Source: Rhodobacteraceae bacterium EL53
GTDB lineage: Bacteria; Pseudomonadota; Alphaproteobacteria; Rhodobacterales; Rhodobacteraceae
Length of the DNA: 64,000 bases
Direction: 5' to 3'
NCBI GenBank assembly: GCA_900313015.1
Contig: OMPR01000014.1
Location: forward strand, 213,506-277,505
Made by a program: the position numbers and the translations under genes
In this document: positions 17,634 through 26,999 of the stretch, piece by piece
Numbering within the stretch: the first letter of the stretch is position 1
Layout: each line of letters begins with the position of its first letter
The notes under the pieces: model-generated
What the model saw: only the letters and a program-made list of their open reading frames with translations
What the model was told of the DNA's origin: nothing
The model's database searches: none

Positions 17634-19007
17634 GTGACCCATCCGTTGAAAACCACAGACGATATCCTGACCAAAGATGCGCATCTGATTCAGTCTTTTG
17701 CCAATCTGGATGCCTTGAAACAGAACGACGCCCGCACAGCAATTGTAGGGGCCGAAGGGATCCATGTAACGGACAGCGAAGGCAACAAGCTGATCGATGG
17801 CATTGGTGGTTTGTGGTGTGTGAATGTTGGCCATGGCCGTCGGGAAATCATTGACGCCATAACGGAGCAACTCAACACGCTTGACTACTATTCCACGTTC
17901 TACAACTTTACCCATCCAGCCGCCGCAGCACTTGCGGACAAGCTTGCCTCACTCGCACCCGGGAATCTGAACCGGGTCTATTTTGGCAACTCGGGATCCG
18001 TGGCCAACGACAGCGCAATCCGTATGTTGCACCATTATAACAACCGCTTGGGGCGGCCGAACAAGAAAAAGATCCTGTCGCGCATGGGCGCCTATCACGG
18101 CTCAACCCATCTGGCGATGGCGATGACGACGCCGGGATATTCCGAAGAGTGGGACACGGCCGCCGATGGATTGGTGCATCACCTGATGGAACCCTGCGCC
18201 TATCACCAAGCGGAGCCGGGGATGAGCGACGCAGAGTTCCTTGATGTGTTGGTCGAAGACATGGAAAAGGCGATCCACGACATCGGCGCCGAGAACATCG
18301 CCTGTTTTATTGCCGAGCCAATAATGGGGGCCGGGGGTGTTTTGGTTGCACCTGATGGCTATCACAAGCGGATGCGTGAAATTACAGCGGCCAATGACAT
18401 TAAATACATCGCGGACGAAGTGGTCACGGCGTTTGGGCGATTGGGGGCTATGTTTGCTTCTGAAGATGTATTCGGTATGCAGCCTGATATTATCAACACT
18501 GCCAAGGGCTTAACCTCGGGGTATCAACCCTTGTCTGCAACAATCATCAGCGATGAAATCTATGATGTGATTTCTGAGCCGGGTGCGATGTTCCTGCATG
18601 GGATGACCTATTCCGGGCACCCTGCGGCTGCGGCGGCCGGATTGGCCAATATCGAAATCCTCGAGCGCGAAGATATTCCGGGGCAGGTTCAGGTCACGGG
18701 CAAGATCTTTGAAAATGCGCTGCGTGGATTGGGGGACCTTGATATCGTGGGCGATGTACGCGGAAGCCACTTTATGATGGGCCTCGAGTTTATCAAAGAC
18801 AAGTCGACAAAAACTGAGTTTGACGCAGACGATAATGTGGGTGGAAAAGTCGCCAAACATGCCCAGGATCGCGGATTGATTGCGCGTGCGCTTGGCAACA
18901 GCCTGATCTTGTCGCCAACCCTGATCCTGGACGCAGACAATATCGCCTCGATCGAAGCCATCCTGCGCGAAAGCATCAGCGCGACAATGGATGATCTCAA
19001 AGCATAG
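17634..19007 (+). CDS. Class III PLP aminotransferase (putrescine-pyruvate aminotransferase-like)
   Basis: A 457-residue omega-aminotransferase similar to SpuC-type putrescine:pyruvate transaminases. Visible are the N-terminal GIGGLWCVNVGHGR, GNSGSVANDSAIR, the PLP aspartate region IADEVVTAFGRLG and the PLP lysine K291 in TAKGLTSGY. It starts at GTG 17634 behind a purine-rich ribosome site. Its position right after a polyamine importer suggests it transaminates the imported diamine. A related amine is equally possible. Confidence 0.88.
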   Translation: MTHPLKTTDDILTKDAHLIQSFANLDALKQNDARTAIVGAEGIHVTDSEGNKLIDGIGGLWCVNVGHGRREIIDAITEQLNTLDYYSTFYNFTHPAAAALADKLASLAPGNLNRVYFGNSGSVANDSAIRMLHHYNNRLGRPNKKKILSRMGAYHGSTHLAMAMTTPGYSEEWDTAADGLVHHLMEPCAYHQAEPGMSDAEFLDVLVEDMEKAIHDIGAENIACFIAEPIMGAGGVLVAPDGYHKRMREITAANDIKYIADEVVTAFGRLGAMFASEDVFGMQPDIINTAKGLTSGYQPLSATIISDEIYDVISEPGAMFLHGMTYSGHPAAAAAGLANIEILEREDIPGQVQVTGKIFENALRGLGDLDIVGDVRGSHFMMGLEFIKDKSTKTEFDADDNVGGKVAKHAQDRGLIARALGNSLILSPTLILDADNIASIEAILRESISATMDDLKA

Positions 19008-19031
19008 GTGATGTTTTTGCCAAGAGCATTC

Positions 19032-19060
19032 AGAGGCAGGGCATTGGTCCTGCCTCTTTT
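19032..19060. terminator. Rho-independent terminator between aminotransferase and TetR genes
   Basis: A perfect 9-bp stem, AGAGGCAGG (19032-19040) with CCTGCCTCT (19049-19057), has an 8-base loop and is followed by TTT. It lies between convergent genes and can serve both; the plus-strand aminotransferase transcript is the better fit. Confidence 0.85.
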
Positions 19061-19082
19061 GACAGAGGCAGTCGTTGCAGGC

Positions 19083-19694
19083 TTACAGGAAACGCTCGAG
19101 CAACATCTTGAACGTCGCGGCGAGTTCATCATGGGATTTGGGGGCTGCCCCAGTCTGGTTTTGCATCAAGTAGCGAAATACACCGTCCATCAGAGCATAG
19201 TGAATTTCGACTTCTTCAAACGACGTATGTCCTGCTTTTTCAAATGCAGTACGAACAATCGCGATCAACATGTTTTCGATTTCAATCGCAGCGGCACGGA
19301 ACGTTTCGTCAAACATCGCCTGCGTGCGAATATCATACCACAAACTATGCGACCTTCGTTCGTCGATGATGGAGGATGCGAGCGCCTGTGCAAAGGCTTC
19401 TATCACTTGATCGCGACCCTGCGCCTTGCTCAACGAGTCAATGATGTTTCGCGCAAATTCCTGTTTATAAACCGACGCGCAATAGATGATCAGATCTGAA
19501 CGATCCTCAAAATAGTAATGCAGCATGCCCAAGGACAAACCGCACTTTTCGGCAATGTCGCGCAATGACGTATTCGCATAACCCAGCTCTTTGAGCACTG
19601 TTATGGCGCTTTCTGCGATCAGGCGCTTTTTCTCGTCTCGCTTCGCATTCTTGCGGGCATGACGCTGTTGCAGCTTTTCGGGCAGGTCAGTCAT
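19083..19694 (-). CDS. TetR/AcrR-family transcriptional regulator (BetI-like)
   Basis: A 203-residue repressor with an N-terminal TetR HTH (RLIAESAITVLKELGYANTSLRDIAEKCGLSLGMLHYYF) and a BetI/TetR_C-like sensor domain. It lies downstream of the acyl-CoA ligase gene on the same strand, 119 bases away. Upstream of the GMC dehydrogenase gene, about 3.5 kb to the right, is a palindrome of the TetR-operator type (23217-23234), so the protein may repress that unit. The effector is unknown. Confidence 0.85.
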   Translation of the reverse strand: MTDLPEKLQQRHARKNAKRDEKKRLIAESAITVLKELGYANTSLRDIAEKCGLSLGMLHYYFEDRSDLIIYCASVYKQEFARNIIDSLSKAQGRDQVIEAFAQALASSIIDERRSHSLWYDIRTQAMFDETFRAAAIEIENMLIAIVRTAFEKAGHTSFEEVEIHYALMDGVFRYLMQNQTGAAPKSHDELAATFKMLLERFL

Positions 19695-19774
19695 GTTCGA
19701 TCTCTTTGATCGGAAAAGTTGTGGGTCAATCTCATAGGGTGGGGCGTATCAAGCAAAGAAGCGAAATACGAGTG

Positions 19775-19807
19775 GGGACCCAAACCCTTACACCATGTTT
19801 GGGTCCC
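19775..19807 (-). terminator. Stem-loop at the end of the acyl-CoA ligase gene
   Basis: GGGACCCAAAC (19775-19785) and GTTTGGGTCCC (19797-19807) form a perfect 11-bp stem with an 11-base loop, just past the ligase stop codon. There is no long T tract on the minus strand, so it may be a stabilising or Rho-assisted 3' hairpin rather than an efficient intrinsic terminator. Confidence 0.65.
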
Positions 19808-19813
19808 GTCATA

Positions 19814-21442
19814 TCAGAGTCCCCGTTCGATGAGCGTGTTACCGAATTGATCACGCAACTTGTTTTTCAACATTTTGCCGGTCCCGTTCAGTGGGATGGC
19901 ATCAGCAAAAACCACCGCATCCGGAATCTGCCACTTGGCAACTTTGTCATGGAACAGGGCAAGGATCTCATCCTCGGTTGGGTCTGCGTCTTCGGCTTTG
20001 ACGGCCACAATTATGGGCCTTTCGTCCCACTTGGGATGCTTTGCGCCGATGGCGGCGGCCATGGCCACGCCGGGGTGCGAGACGGCGATGCCTTCCAGAT
20101 CAACTGATGAAATCCACTCACCGCCTGATTTGATAATATCCTTGGTCCGATCTCGGATCACCATGAACCCATCTGCATCAATGGTGGAAACGTCACCAGT
20201 GTCGAACCAGCCATCCGCTGTAAGCGCGGTATCCTCTTTTCCATAATACGTATCGACAACCCAGTGCCCACGCACCTGCAAGGCACCTTCGGACACGCCA
20301 TCATGCGGCAACGCCACGCCAGCGTCGTCAACGATGCGCAGATCAATGCCGAATGGCGGACGACCCTGTCCCAAACGCAGGGCGGCCATAAGGTCAGCAT
20401 CCAGCTCTGAATGCTTGCTTTTGGGACGGTTCGCCGTTCCCAATGGGCTGGTTTCCGTCATGCCCCATGCATGGACCGTATCGCAGCCATAATCGTCGCG
20501 GAAGGTGGCGATCATCGACGGTGCAGCAGCAGATCCACCAATCACATTGCGCTTGAGGCTTTCCATTTTCGACCCGGATTTAGCAGCCGACGCCAGCAAC
20601 ATTTGCCAGATTGTAGGAACACCCAAGGCCAGACTGACCTGATATTCATCAATCATTCCCAACAGGCTATCGCCGTCCAATCCGGGGCCAGGCATGATCA
20701 ATTTAGCGCCGCACATGGCAGCTGCATAGGGAATGCCCCATGCGTTTGCATGAAACATTGGGACCACAGGAAGGATCGTTTCCTGTGCCGACAACGACAA
20801 ACCATCCGGCAAAGAGATCGCAAATGTATGTAACATCGTTGAACGGTGGTAATACAGCACCCCTTTGGGATTGCCGGTCGTACCCGAGGTATAACAAAGC
20901 GAACAGGGGGTATCCTCGCTCAGGGCTGGCCATTGGTACGCATCATCCCCTGAGGAAACGAGGTCATCAAAGAACACCACGCCGGGCACTGCGGCGGCAA
21001 CTTCGGGGTCGTGCGCACCCAAATAGATGAAGTGCTCAATTGTTTTCAGATGATCACGCGTGCCGGTGATCAATGGCATGAAGGTCTTGTCGAAAAAGAT
21101 CGCTTTGTCGGCAGCATCGTTGCAGATGAAAATGAATTGTTCGGGAAACAACCGCGGGTTCAATGTGTGGCAAACCATGCCCCCACCCGACACCGCAAAC
21201 CAGACTTTCAGGTGCCGGTGATTGTTCCAAGCCAAGGTCGCAATGCGATCACCTTGCTCTAGGCCCAGCTTTCCAAGGGCCGAAGCCATCTGGCGCGCGC
21301 TGCGTTCCACTTCGCTCCAATTGCTGGTGTTGGTAGACCCGTCAATCTCGCGTGAAATGATTTCTGTATCCGCATGGAATTTAGCGGCGTGCACAATCAG
21401 ATCGCTGATCAGCAGATCCTGTTTCATCATTGAACCAAGCAT
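19814..21442 (-). CDS. DmdB-like medium-chain acyl-CoA ligase
   Basis: A 542-residue AMP-forming acyl-CoA synthetase. The AMP motif YTSGTTGNPKGV and the later WGMTETSPLGT and GWFDTGDV motifs are present, and the C-terminus has the catalytic lysine context NGTGKMLKNKLR. The overall sequence, from MLGSMMKQDLLISDLI onward, is close to Roseobacter DmdB, which activates methylmercaptopropionate and short or medium fatty acids. It lies 53 bases after the GMC dehydrogenase gene, so it may activate the acid produced from that enzyme's alcohol substrate. Confidence 0.88.
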   Translation of the reverse strand: MLGSMMKQDLLISDLIVHAAKFHADTEIISREIDGSTNTSNWSEVERSARQMASALGKLGLEQGDRIATLAWNNHRHLKVWFAVSGGGMVCHTLNPRLFPEQFIFICNDAADKAIFFDKTFMPLITGTRDHLKTIEHFIYLGAHDPEVAAAVPGVVFFDDLVSSGDDAYQWPALSEDTPCSLCYTSGTTGNPKGVLYYHRSTMLHTFAISLPDGLSLSAQETILPVVPMFHANAWGIPYAAAMCGAKLIMPGPGLDGDSLLGMIDEYQVSLALGVPTIWQMLLASAAKSGSKMESLKRNVIGGSAAAPSMIATFRDDYGCDTVHAWGMTETSPLGTANRPKSKHSELDADLMAALRLGQGRPPFGIDLRIVDDAGVALPHDGVSEGALQVRGHWVVDTYYGKEDTALTADGWFDTGDVSTIDADGFMVIRDRTKDIIKSGGEWISSVDLEGIAVSHPGVAMAAAIGAKHPKWDERPIIVAVKAEDADPTEDEILALFHDKVAKWQIPDAVVFADAIPLNGTGKMLKNKLRDQFGNTLIERGL

Positions 21443-21495
21443 GTCTTAGCTCCTCTGTTCTTTTGTTTTCAATTCTATATTCAACCAAAACGCCG

Positions 21496-23115
21496 CTAGT
21501 TGGCGTAGTTAGCTTTTATCATATCTGCGCATTTTTCACCGATCATGATCGAAGGCGCATTGGTATTCCCGGAAACAACGGTCGGCATGATGGATGCATC
21601 CGCAACCCTGAGACCTTGAAGCCCATGAACTTTGAGTTCGGCATCCACCACGGCCAGATCATCAACACCCATTTTGCAGGTCCCGACGGGATGATAGACC
21701 GTATCGGCACGATCTCGAATATGGTTTTCCCATTCCGCGTCCGTCATATTGTCGTGAACGCCAAAAAGCTCTTTGTTTTGATAGCCTTTCATCGCAGGCG
21801 CATTCAGGATGTCGCGAGTTTTACGCGCGCCTTTGATGAGCGTTTGCAGATCACGTTCGTCGCTCAGGAACTTGGGGTCGATGCTGGGAGCGTCCAAGGG
21901 GTCGCCTGAATTCAGAACAACTTCTCCACGAGAATAAGGTCGCAGAACACAGACGTGACACGAGAAACCATGCCCCAAATGCAGCTTGCGCGAATGATCA
22001 TCAACAACAGCGATCACAAAATGGGTCTGCACGTCTGGGCGATCCAATGACGGGTCTGTTTTAAAGAAGCTTCCGGCTTCTGCGATGGTGGATGCGGCCA
22101 TCGAGCTACCTGTTTTGCGCCATTCGATGAGTTCTTTTAACAGCTTAAAGGACCCGCGGAGCCCGATGCCCAAATTGTCGGTGTCTTTGGTCGAGTAGGC
22201 CAGAATGAAATCCAAATGATCCTGCAAATTTTGGCCAACACCGGGCAATTCGTGCACCATTTCGATACCGTGTTGGACAATGTCCTGGGATCGTCCAACC
22301 CCTGAGAGTTGCAACAGTTGTGGGGATTGGAAAGCACCGCCTGACAAAACAACCTCTTTGTTTGCGTGTACTTCGTGCGTTTCCTTGCCGCTGCGATAGG
22401 CGACACCAACCGCACGTTTCCCGTCGAAAATAACACGTGTGGCATGCGCCCGCGTAATCACCGTCAGGTTCGGGCGCTCTGCCATCACCGGGTGCAGATA
22501 GGCCGCAGCCGCGGAACACCGTTCGCCGTTTCGCTCGCTGTCATGAAACAACGTTGTCTGGTACAGGGCCGCACCTTCGTTGTCGCCCGCGTTGAAGTCC
22601 TGCGTTTCACGGATTTGCATCTGGGTGTTTGCTTCGACAAACGCTTTGGAGATGGGGCGGGGGGCTTTGGCGTTGGACACCTGCAGTGGACCCGATGACC
22701 CATGATGATCATCTGCTCCATTAACGTTGTTTTCGGCCTTTTTGAAAAAGGGCAGAACATCGTCCCATGTCCAACCGTCACAGCCAAGAGCGGCCCAACC
22801 ATCGTAATCTTCTTTCTGCCCTCGAACATAAAGCATCGCGTTAATTGCTGAGGAACCACCCAATGTGCGACCCCGGGGTTGGTACCCTTGGCGCCCATTC
22901 AGGCCAGGCTGAGGCACTGTTTTAAAGGCCCAGTTGTTGATCTTTCCATAGCCGGGCAACATGGCAACGACCCCAACCGGTATGCGGATCAAAAGATCTT
23001 TTCCGTCTCCGCCCGCCTCGAGCAGGCAAACCGTCACATTTGGATCTTCGCTTAACCGAGATGCAATCGTTGCACCTGCTGATCCTCCACCCACGATCAC
23101 AAAGTCATACATCAT
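21496..23115 (-). CDS. GMC-family alcohol dehydrogenase (choline dehydrogenase-like)
   Basis: An FAD-dependent GMC oxidoreductase of about 539 residues. The dinucleotide fold is DFVIVGGGSAGATIASRL, the signature GRTLGGSSAINAMLYVRG follows, and the C-terminus has the catalytic YHPVGTCKMG histidine with SGNTNAPSIMIGEK. ATG 23115 follows a strong GGAGGGG site; the longer frame from 23166 is not used. It probably oxidises an alcohol to an aldehyde or acid, and the ligase 53 bases downstream would activate the acid. A paralogue lies at 49960-51576. Confidence 0.9.
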   Translation of the reverse strand: MMYDFVIVGGGSAGATIASRLSEDPNVTVCLLEAGGDGKDLLIRIPVGVVAMLPGYGKINNWAFKTVPQPGLNGRQGYQPRGRTLGGSSAINAMLYVRGQKEDYDGWAALGCDGWTWDDVLPFFKKAENNVNGADDHHGSSGPLQVSNAKAPRPISKAFVEANTQMQIRETQDFNAGDNEGAALYQTTLFHDSERNGERCSAAAAYLHPVMAERPNLTVITRAHATRVIFDGKRAVGVAYRSGKETHEVHANKEVVLSGGAFQSPQLLQLSGVGRSQDIVQHGIEMVHELPGVGQNLQDHLDFILAYSTKDTDNLGIGLRGSFKLLKELIEWRKTGSSMAASTIAEAGSFFKTDPSLDRPDVQTHFVIAVVDDHSRKLHLGHGFSCHVCVLRPYSRGEVVLNSGDPLDAPSIDPKFLSDERDLQTLIKGARKTRDILNAPAMKGYQNKELFGVHDNMTDAEWENHIRDRADTVYHPVGTCKMGVDDLAVVDAELKVHGLQGLRVADASIMPTVVSGNTNAPSIMIGEKCADMIKANYAN

Positions 23116-23216
23116 AACACCCCTCCCAAGGCTGGTCGCTGAACCGTCAGCGAGACCAGTGCACACTGGAAAGAATTCGTATCCGTCAGTGTGGTTGGCG
23201 TTTATTAGTCAAAAAC

Positions 23217-23234
23217 ACTGGACAAATGTCCAGT
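23217..23234. promoter_or_regulatory. 18-bp palindrome, candidate TetR operator
   Basis: ACTGGACA (23217-23224) and TGTCCAGT (23227-23234) are perfect complements separated by AA, a shape typical of TetR-family operators. It lies about 100 bases upstream of the GMC dehydrogenase start and just before a TTGACT-like box on the minus strand. The nearest TetR gene is at 19083-19694. Confidence 0.6.
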
Positions 23235-23340
23235 ATTTCTGTCGGTACCGTCACGTCAAATCAGGGCGCGCAGTCGGATCATGGAACAGACCGGTCCGTC
23301 AGAGAGCTGTTTGAGGCTGCTAATAGACACAGGCCGGTGG

Positions 23341-24864
23341 TCATTCTTCGATAGAGGTTTCCGGAGGTAGGTCATCTGATTGGGTTCTGCTGAGGAACCA
23401 GATGAGCGACACCATTGAGAGCGCAAGCAGAGCCAAGGCAATCGGATAATTCACTAACTTACTCCAATCTCCGTTCATCAACGCAAGGCTTTGGGACAGC
23501 GAGATTTCAAACCGGGGGCCTAAGAAAAAGGCGATGATAAAGATAACGACGGAAAATCCAAAGCTCGTCATCAGATACCCTAGGCCCGCAAAGATCAGCA
23601 TGATTGCGACACCAAAAATGCCACCCGTCGCCATTGAGACACCCACGATGCAGAGCAACAAAGCAGAGGCAAAGATGATGGATTCCGGGGCTGATACGAC
23701 CTTGACCCAGAACCGTAAACCCAGCTGACCGACCCACAGGTTCAGCAGGTTGGCCATAATCATCGCACCGAACAAGCCATAGATCAGTCTCCCTTGGTCT
23801 TGAAACAACAACGGGCCGGGCTGAATGCCGTGGATCATGAACGCGGAAATGATGAGGGCTGCGCCGACACTACCGGGGATGCCAAGAGTCAAAAGTGGGA
23901 TCAGGTTCGACCCAACGACAGCTGAATTTGCAGACTCGGCTGCAGCGATTCCGTGCAGGTTGCCTTTGCCAAAGGTCTCGGGCTCTTTCGACGTGGTCTT
24001 GGCGCTTGCATAAGACATAAACGCGGCCGCGGTGGATCCGATCCCGGGCAAGGCCCCTAGAATTGTACCGATCACGGCACCGCGTAGCATCGTGAAGCGG
24101 CATCCCCAATATTCTGCCCACGTCACCCGGCGATCATCCGGGTTCCCGGTATCATGCAGTTCAATCGCGCCACGCATATCGCCTCGGATCTGCGACAAAC
24201 GTCGCAGGATCTCAGATATGGCCAGCATCCCGATCGCAACTGAGGGTAAGGGAAGACCATCGAACAGTTCAAAATACCCAAAAATCAACCGTGGCGTATA
24301 GTTTTCGGGGTCACTGCCTATGCTGGCACACAGCAGACCCAGAGCGGCGGCAATGATCCCCTTGATCAGCGAATTGCCGATAAGGCCGGAAAGAACGGAA
24401 AAGGCAAAGATCATCAGCGCGAAAATTTCTACGGGGCCCATGCGCAATGCCAGAATAGCAAGTGGGGCCGAAACCGTGATAAGAACGATATCTGAAAAGG
24501 TGTCCCCGGTGACCGAGGAAAATAGCGCCATCTTCGTGGCTTTTAGGGGCTTTCCAGCACGGGCCAATGGGTAGCCATCCATCGCGGTTGCCGCGGCATC
24601 CGGTGTTCCGGGCGTGTTCATCAGTACGGCCGGAACGGCACCCCCAACAAGTCCGCCCTTGTTCACACCCACCAGAAACGCAATTGCGGGCAGGGGATCA
24701 AGCCCAAACGTAAACGGGATCGCGATCGCCATAGCCATGACCGGACCGATGCCGGGCACGGCGCCGACAAACTGTCCTAATACCACCCCGAACAGGACAA
24801 AAGCGAGGTTCCAAAGGGTGAATGCATCGGCGAAACCAGCAAGGATTGTAGCTAAATCTACCAT
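23341..24864 (-). CDS. Tripartite tricarboxylate transporter large membrane subunit TctA
   Basis: A 507-residue TctA protein with about 12 hydrophobic segments and the family motifs VGAVPGIGPVMAMAIAIP, GGAVPAVLMNTPGTPDAAATAMDGYPLA and GALPGIGSTAAAFMSYA. It forms the main channel of a secondary transporter that works with the periplasmic TctC protein. Third gene of a tctC-tctB-tctA operon read right to left, 225 bases before the GMC dehydrogenase. The transported anion is unknown. Confidence 0.92.
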   Translation of the reverse strand: MVDLATILAGFADAFTLWNLAFVLFGVVLGQFVGAVPGIGPVMAMAIAIPFTFGLDPLPAIAFLVGVNKGGLVGGAVPAVLMNTPGTPDAAATAMDGYPLARAGKPLKATKMALFSSVTGDTFSDIVLITVSAPLAILALRMGPVEIFALMIFAFSVLSGLIGNSLIKGIIAAALGLLCASIGSDPENYTPRLIFGYFELFDGLPLPSVAIGMLAISEILRRLSQIRGDMRGAIELHDTGNPDDRRVTWAEYWGCRFTMLRGAVIGTILGALPGIGSTAAAFMSYASAKTTSKEPETFGKGNLHGIAAAESANSAVVGSNLIPLLTLGIPGSVGAALIISAFMIHGIQPGPLLFQDQGRLIYGLFGAMIMANLLNLWVGQLGLRFWVKVVSAPESIIFASALLLCIVGVSMATGGIFGVAIMLIFAGLGYLMTSFGFSVVIFIIAFFLGPRFEISLSQSLALMNGDWSKLVNYPIALALLALSMVSLIWFLSRTQSDDLPPETSIEE

Positions 24865-24871
24865 TCGAACC

Positions 24872-25297
24872 TCAGGGTAGGGCGCGGTCTAAGACGTAGA
24901 CTACGAGAAACCAAATTGTTGCGGGCAACACCGCGACGCCAAGGATCAGCCACAAAGGCCGCCGTTCGCCAATGAGCAGCATTAAAACCAATGCAATCAC
25001 TGGGGCCGTGTAAGTAAAGCCGAGGTAAGACATCGCCAGCAATCCGAAGGCAAGCAGACCAAAATAAAGGGCGGCTTTCTGAAATTCTATCATCCGCTGG
25101 GGTCGGTGAGTGGTGGGTTTTAGGATCAACAAAATACCACAGACGATAAGGACAATTGCAACGGCATTAGGAATGGTGGCGGGTAGAACCCAGCCGTCGT
25201 CAACCGCTTCGACAAAATTGGGGATGACTCCGAAATAAAGCACCAATCCAAACAGTGAAATGACGGCCCCAGCGCCACGATCTGCGGTAACTGACAT
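24872..25297 (-). CDS. Tripartite tricarboxylate transporter small membrane subunit TctB
   Basis: A 141-residue membrane protein with four hydrophobic segments, the usual length and profile of TctB. ATG 25297 follows an AAGGGGGA ribosome site and is preferred to an upstream in-frame start at 25354. It lies between tctC and tctA with 7 bases before the latter and is identified mainly by size, topology and context, since TctB is poorly conserved. Confidence 0.85.
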   Translation of the reverse strand: MSVTADRGAGAVISLFGLVLYFGVIPNFVEAVDDGWVLPATIPNAVAIVLIVCGILLILKPTTHRPQRMIEFQKAALYFGLLAFGLLAMSYLGFTYTAPVIALVLMLLIGERRPLWLILGVAVLPATIWFLVVYVLDRALP

Positions 25298-25354
25298 TGA
25301 GTTCCCCCTTAGAAACAGACCCCGCCAGTTCGATAAACCAGCGGGGACATTCAT

Positions 25355-26302
25355 TTAGTCAGCAAACAGAACGCGGACGTTTTCAACACCATCCACCAGC
25401 ATCTGTTTTGTGGTGTCCGGGCCAAGATTTAGTGCTTCAGTCTGTGTCGCATTCTTAACGACTTCGGCAACTTCATCGGAAGCAATCGCATCACTCAGAG
25501 CTTTGGTCAGCGCAGCAAGGGCTTCGGGATCTGTGCCTGCGGTCGTTGCGAAAAAGAAGTAAGGATCGACATACACGTCATAACCCGCTTCGCGCACAGT
25601 CTGTGTGTCGGGAGCATAGTTGTGACGTGAATCATTGGCGCTTGCGATCATCTTGACGTCGCCGGATTCCAGATACTGCAGGTGTTCGCCCGAGCCAAAA
25701 CCGGCCAGCACTTGCCCGCCAAGGATCAGTTTCATGTTTTCAGCGCCACCTTTGGTGGAAACATACCGGAAACCTGCACCGGCCTCTTTGTCGACGGCGG
25801 ACATCAGGAACTTTTGCGGTGCTGCGCTAAAGGCGATGGGCAAGCCATCATTGGCCTTAGCGTATTCGACCATTCCGGCAATGTCGTCGAATGGTGCATC
25901 CGCACTGGCAACAAGGGCGAGCTGAGCGTGTGCGACGGTGCCAAGATAGTCAAAACTGTCAAGATCAAACGGCAGCTGATCCCCGCGTTTCACCAAGTTG
26001 ATCATGATGGGCATGTTTACACCCATGCCGATGACATTGCCTTTGGGCGGCATTTTGGAAATACCGGTGAACATGGCGACGCCACCGCCGCCTGTCTTGT
26101 TCTCGGCGATGATGTTCCAGCCGGTTTGCTCTTTCATGACCTTTGCGATCACACGACCCATTGTGTCGGTCGATCCACCGGCACCAAAGCCGATTTGCAA
26201 TCTAAGCGTACCGCTAGGTTTCCAGTCCGCGGCAGTTGCTGCGGTGGCAAGGGCCATAACGGCGCCTGCCAAAAGCCCGGTCAGTTTGGTTGTTAATGTC
26301 AT
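25355..26302 (-). CDS. Tripartite tricarboxylate transporter substrate-binding protein TctC
   Basis: A 315-residue periplasmic binding protein with a signal peptide of about 24 residues (TAATA end), then GTLRLQIGFGAGGSTDTMGRVIAKVM, the Bug/TctC N-terminal pattern. The aspartate-binding loop segment GGAENMKLILGGQV is also visible. ATG 26302 follows GGAGG. It is the first gene of the tctCBA operon and delivers an anionic substrate to TctAB. Specificity cannot be read from sequence. Confidence 0.9.
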   Translation of the reverse strand: MTLTTKLTGLLAGAVMALATAATAADWKPSGTLRLQIGFGAGGSTDTMGRVIAKVMKEQTGWNIIAENKTGGGGVAMFTGISKMPPKGNVIGMGVNMPIMINLVKRGDQLPFDLDSFDYLGTVAHAQLALVASADAPFDDIAGMVEYAKANDGLPIAFSAAPQKFLMSAVDKEAGAGFRYVSTKGGAENMKLILGGQVLAGFGSGEHLQYLESGDVKMIASANDSRHNYAPDTQTVREAGYDVYVDPYFFFATTAGTDPEALAALTKALSDAIASDEVAEVVKNATQTEALNLGPDTTKQMLVDGVENVRVLFAD

Positions 26303-26353
26303 GTTCGTACCTCCATTTGAACATTGCGGGGCGCACCATACCGGCACGAATAA

Positions 26354-26842
26354 TTAGTCTTGGGCAGCGGCCACTTCAGCTGCTGCACCAATGCGAGCGC
26401 ACATATCTAGAAACGTCTCCTGTTCCTCGGGGCTCAGCGCGGCATCAATGGTGTCGGCAAGTGTGATCATACGGGGCAGCATATCGTGATGCTTCTTACG
26501 GCCCGCTTGGGTCAGAGCGAAAACACGTGCGCGCTTATCGTGGTCAGACGGGCGCGAGGTTATGAACCCGCGCGTTTCCATTTCTTTTAGCACGCGACTG
26601 AGCTGACCCTGTTCAATGCGCGAAAACGTGATCAATTCCTTTTGCGTGGCCTCCGGCGCCATTGATAGGCCCATGAACACTCGCCATGACACCAAGCCAA
26701 CGCCGGGTTCTTTGGAAACTGTGCGTGTGACATCTGATTTCAGCATACGTGAGAGCCGAAATACCGTGACTGCAAGCAGGCTCGCTCCATCCGGGATTTG
26801 GCCGGGTCGCATTCCTGTCAATCGCTTTACGGTGTCGCGCAC
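26354..26842 (-). CDS. MarR-family transcriptional regulator
   Basis: A MarR winged-helix regulator of about 162 residues, with ITFSRIEQGQLSRVLKEMETRGFITSRPSDHDKRARVFALT as the recognition helix and wing. The chosen start is GTG 26842, preceded by AAGGA at good spacing; ATG 26884 is possible but has no ribosome site. It is divergent from the sulfatase-like gene at 27000 and lies 51 bases before tctC on the same strand, so it may control both. No ligand is known. Confidence 0.8.
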   Translation of the reverse strand: MRDTVKRLTGMRPGQIPDGASLLAVTVFRLSRMLKSDVTRTVSKEPGVGLVSWRVFMGLSMAPEATQKELITFSRIEQGQLSRVLKEMETRGFITSRPSDHDKRARVFALTQAGRKKHHDMLPRMITLADTIDAALSPEEQETFLDMCARIGAAAEVAAAQD

Positions 26843-26999
26843 TCTGGATTCCTTTTTTCGTTGCCACACTGTATGACTTCTCATACAAATTACCACATAA
26901 ATATGATATGTCATGTAAATTGTTTTGGCTTCTGCTAGAACTGGATACATGACACGACTTGGGGCCCCTGTTTGGCACCGTAACTGAAAGAAGAAATCC
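26843..26999. promoter_or_regulatory. Divergent promoter region between MarR and sulfatase-like genes
   Basis: AT-rich intergenic DNA. Around 26888-26925 it contains the near-palindromic stretch ACATAAATATGATATGTCAT, of the size expected for a MarR dimer site. No reliable -10/-35 pair was assigned. Confidence 0.45.
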
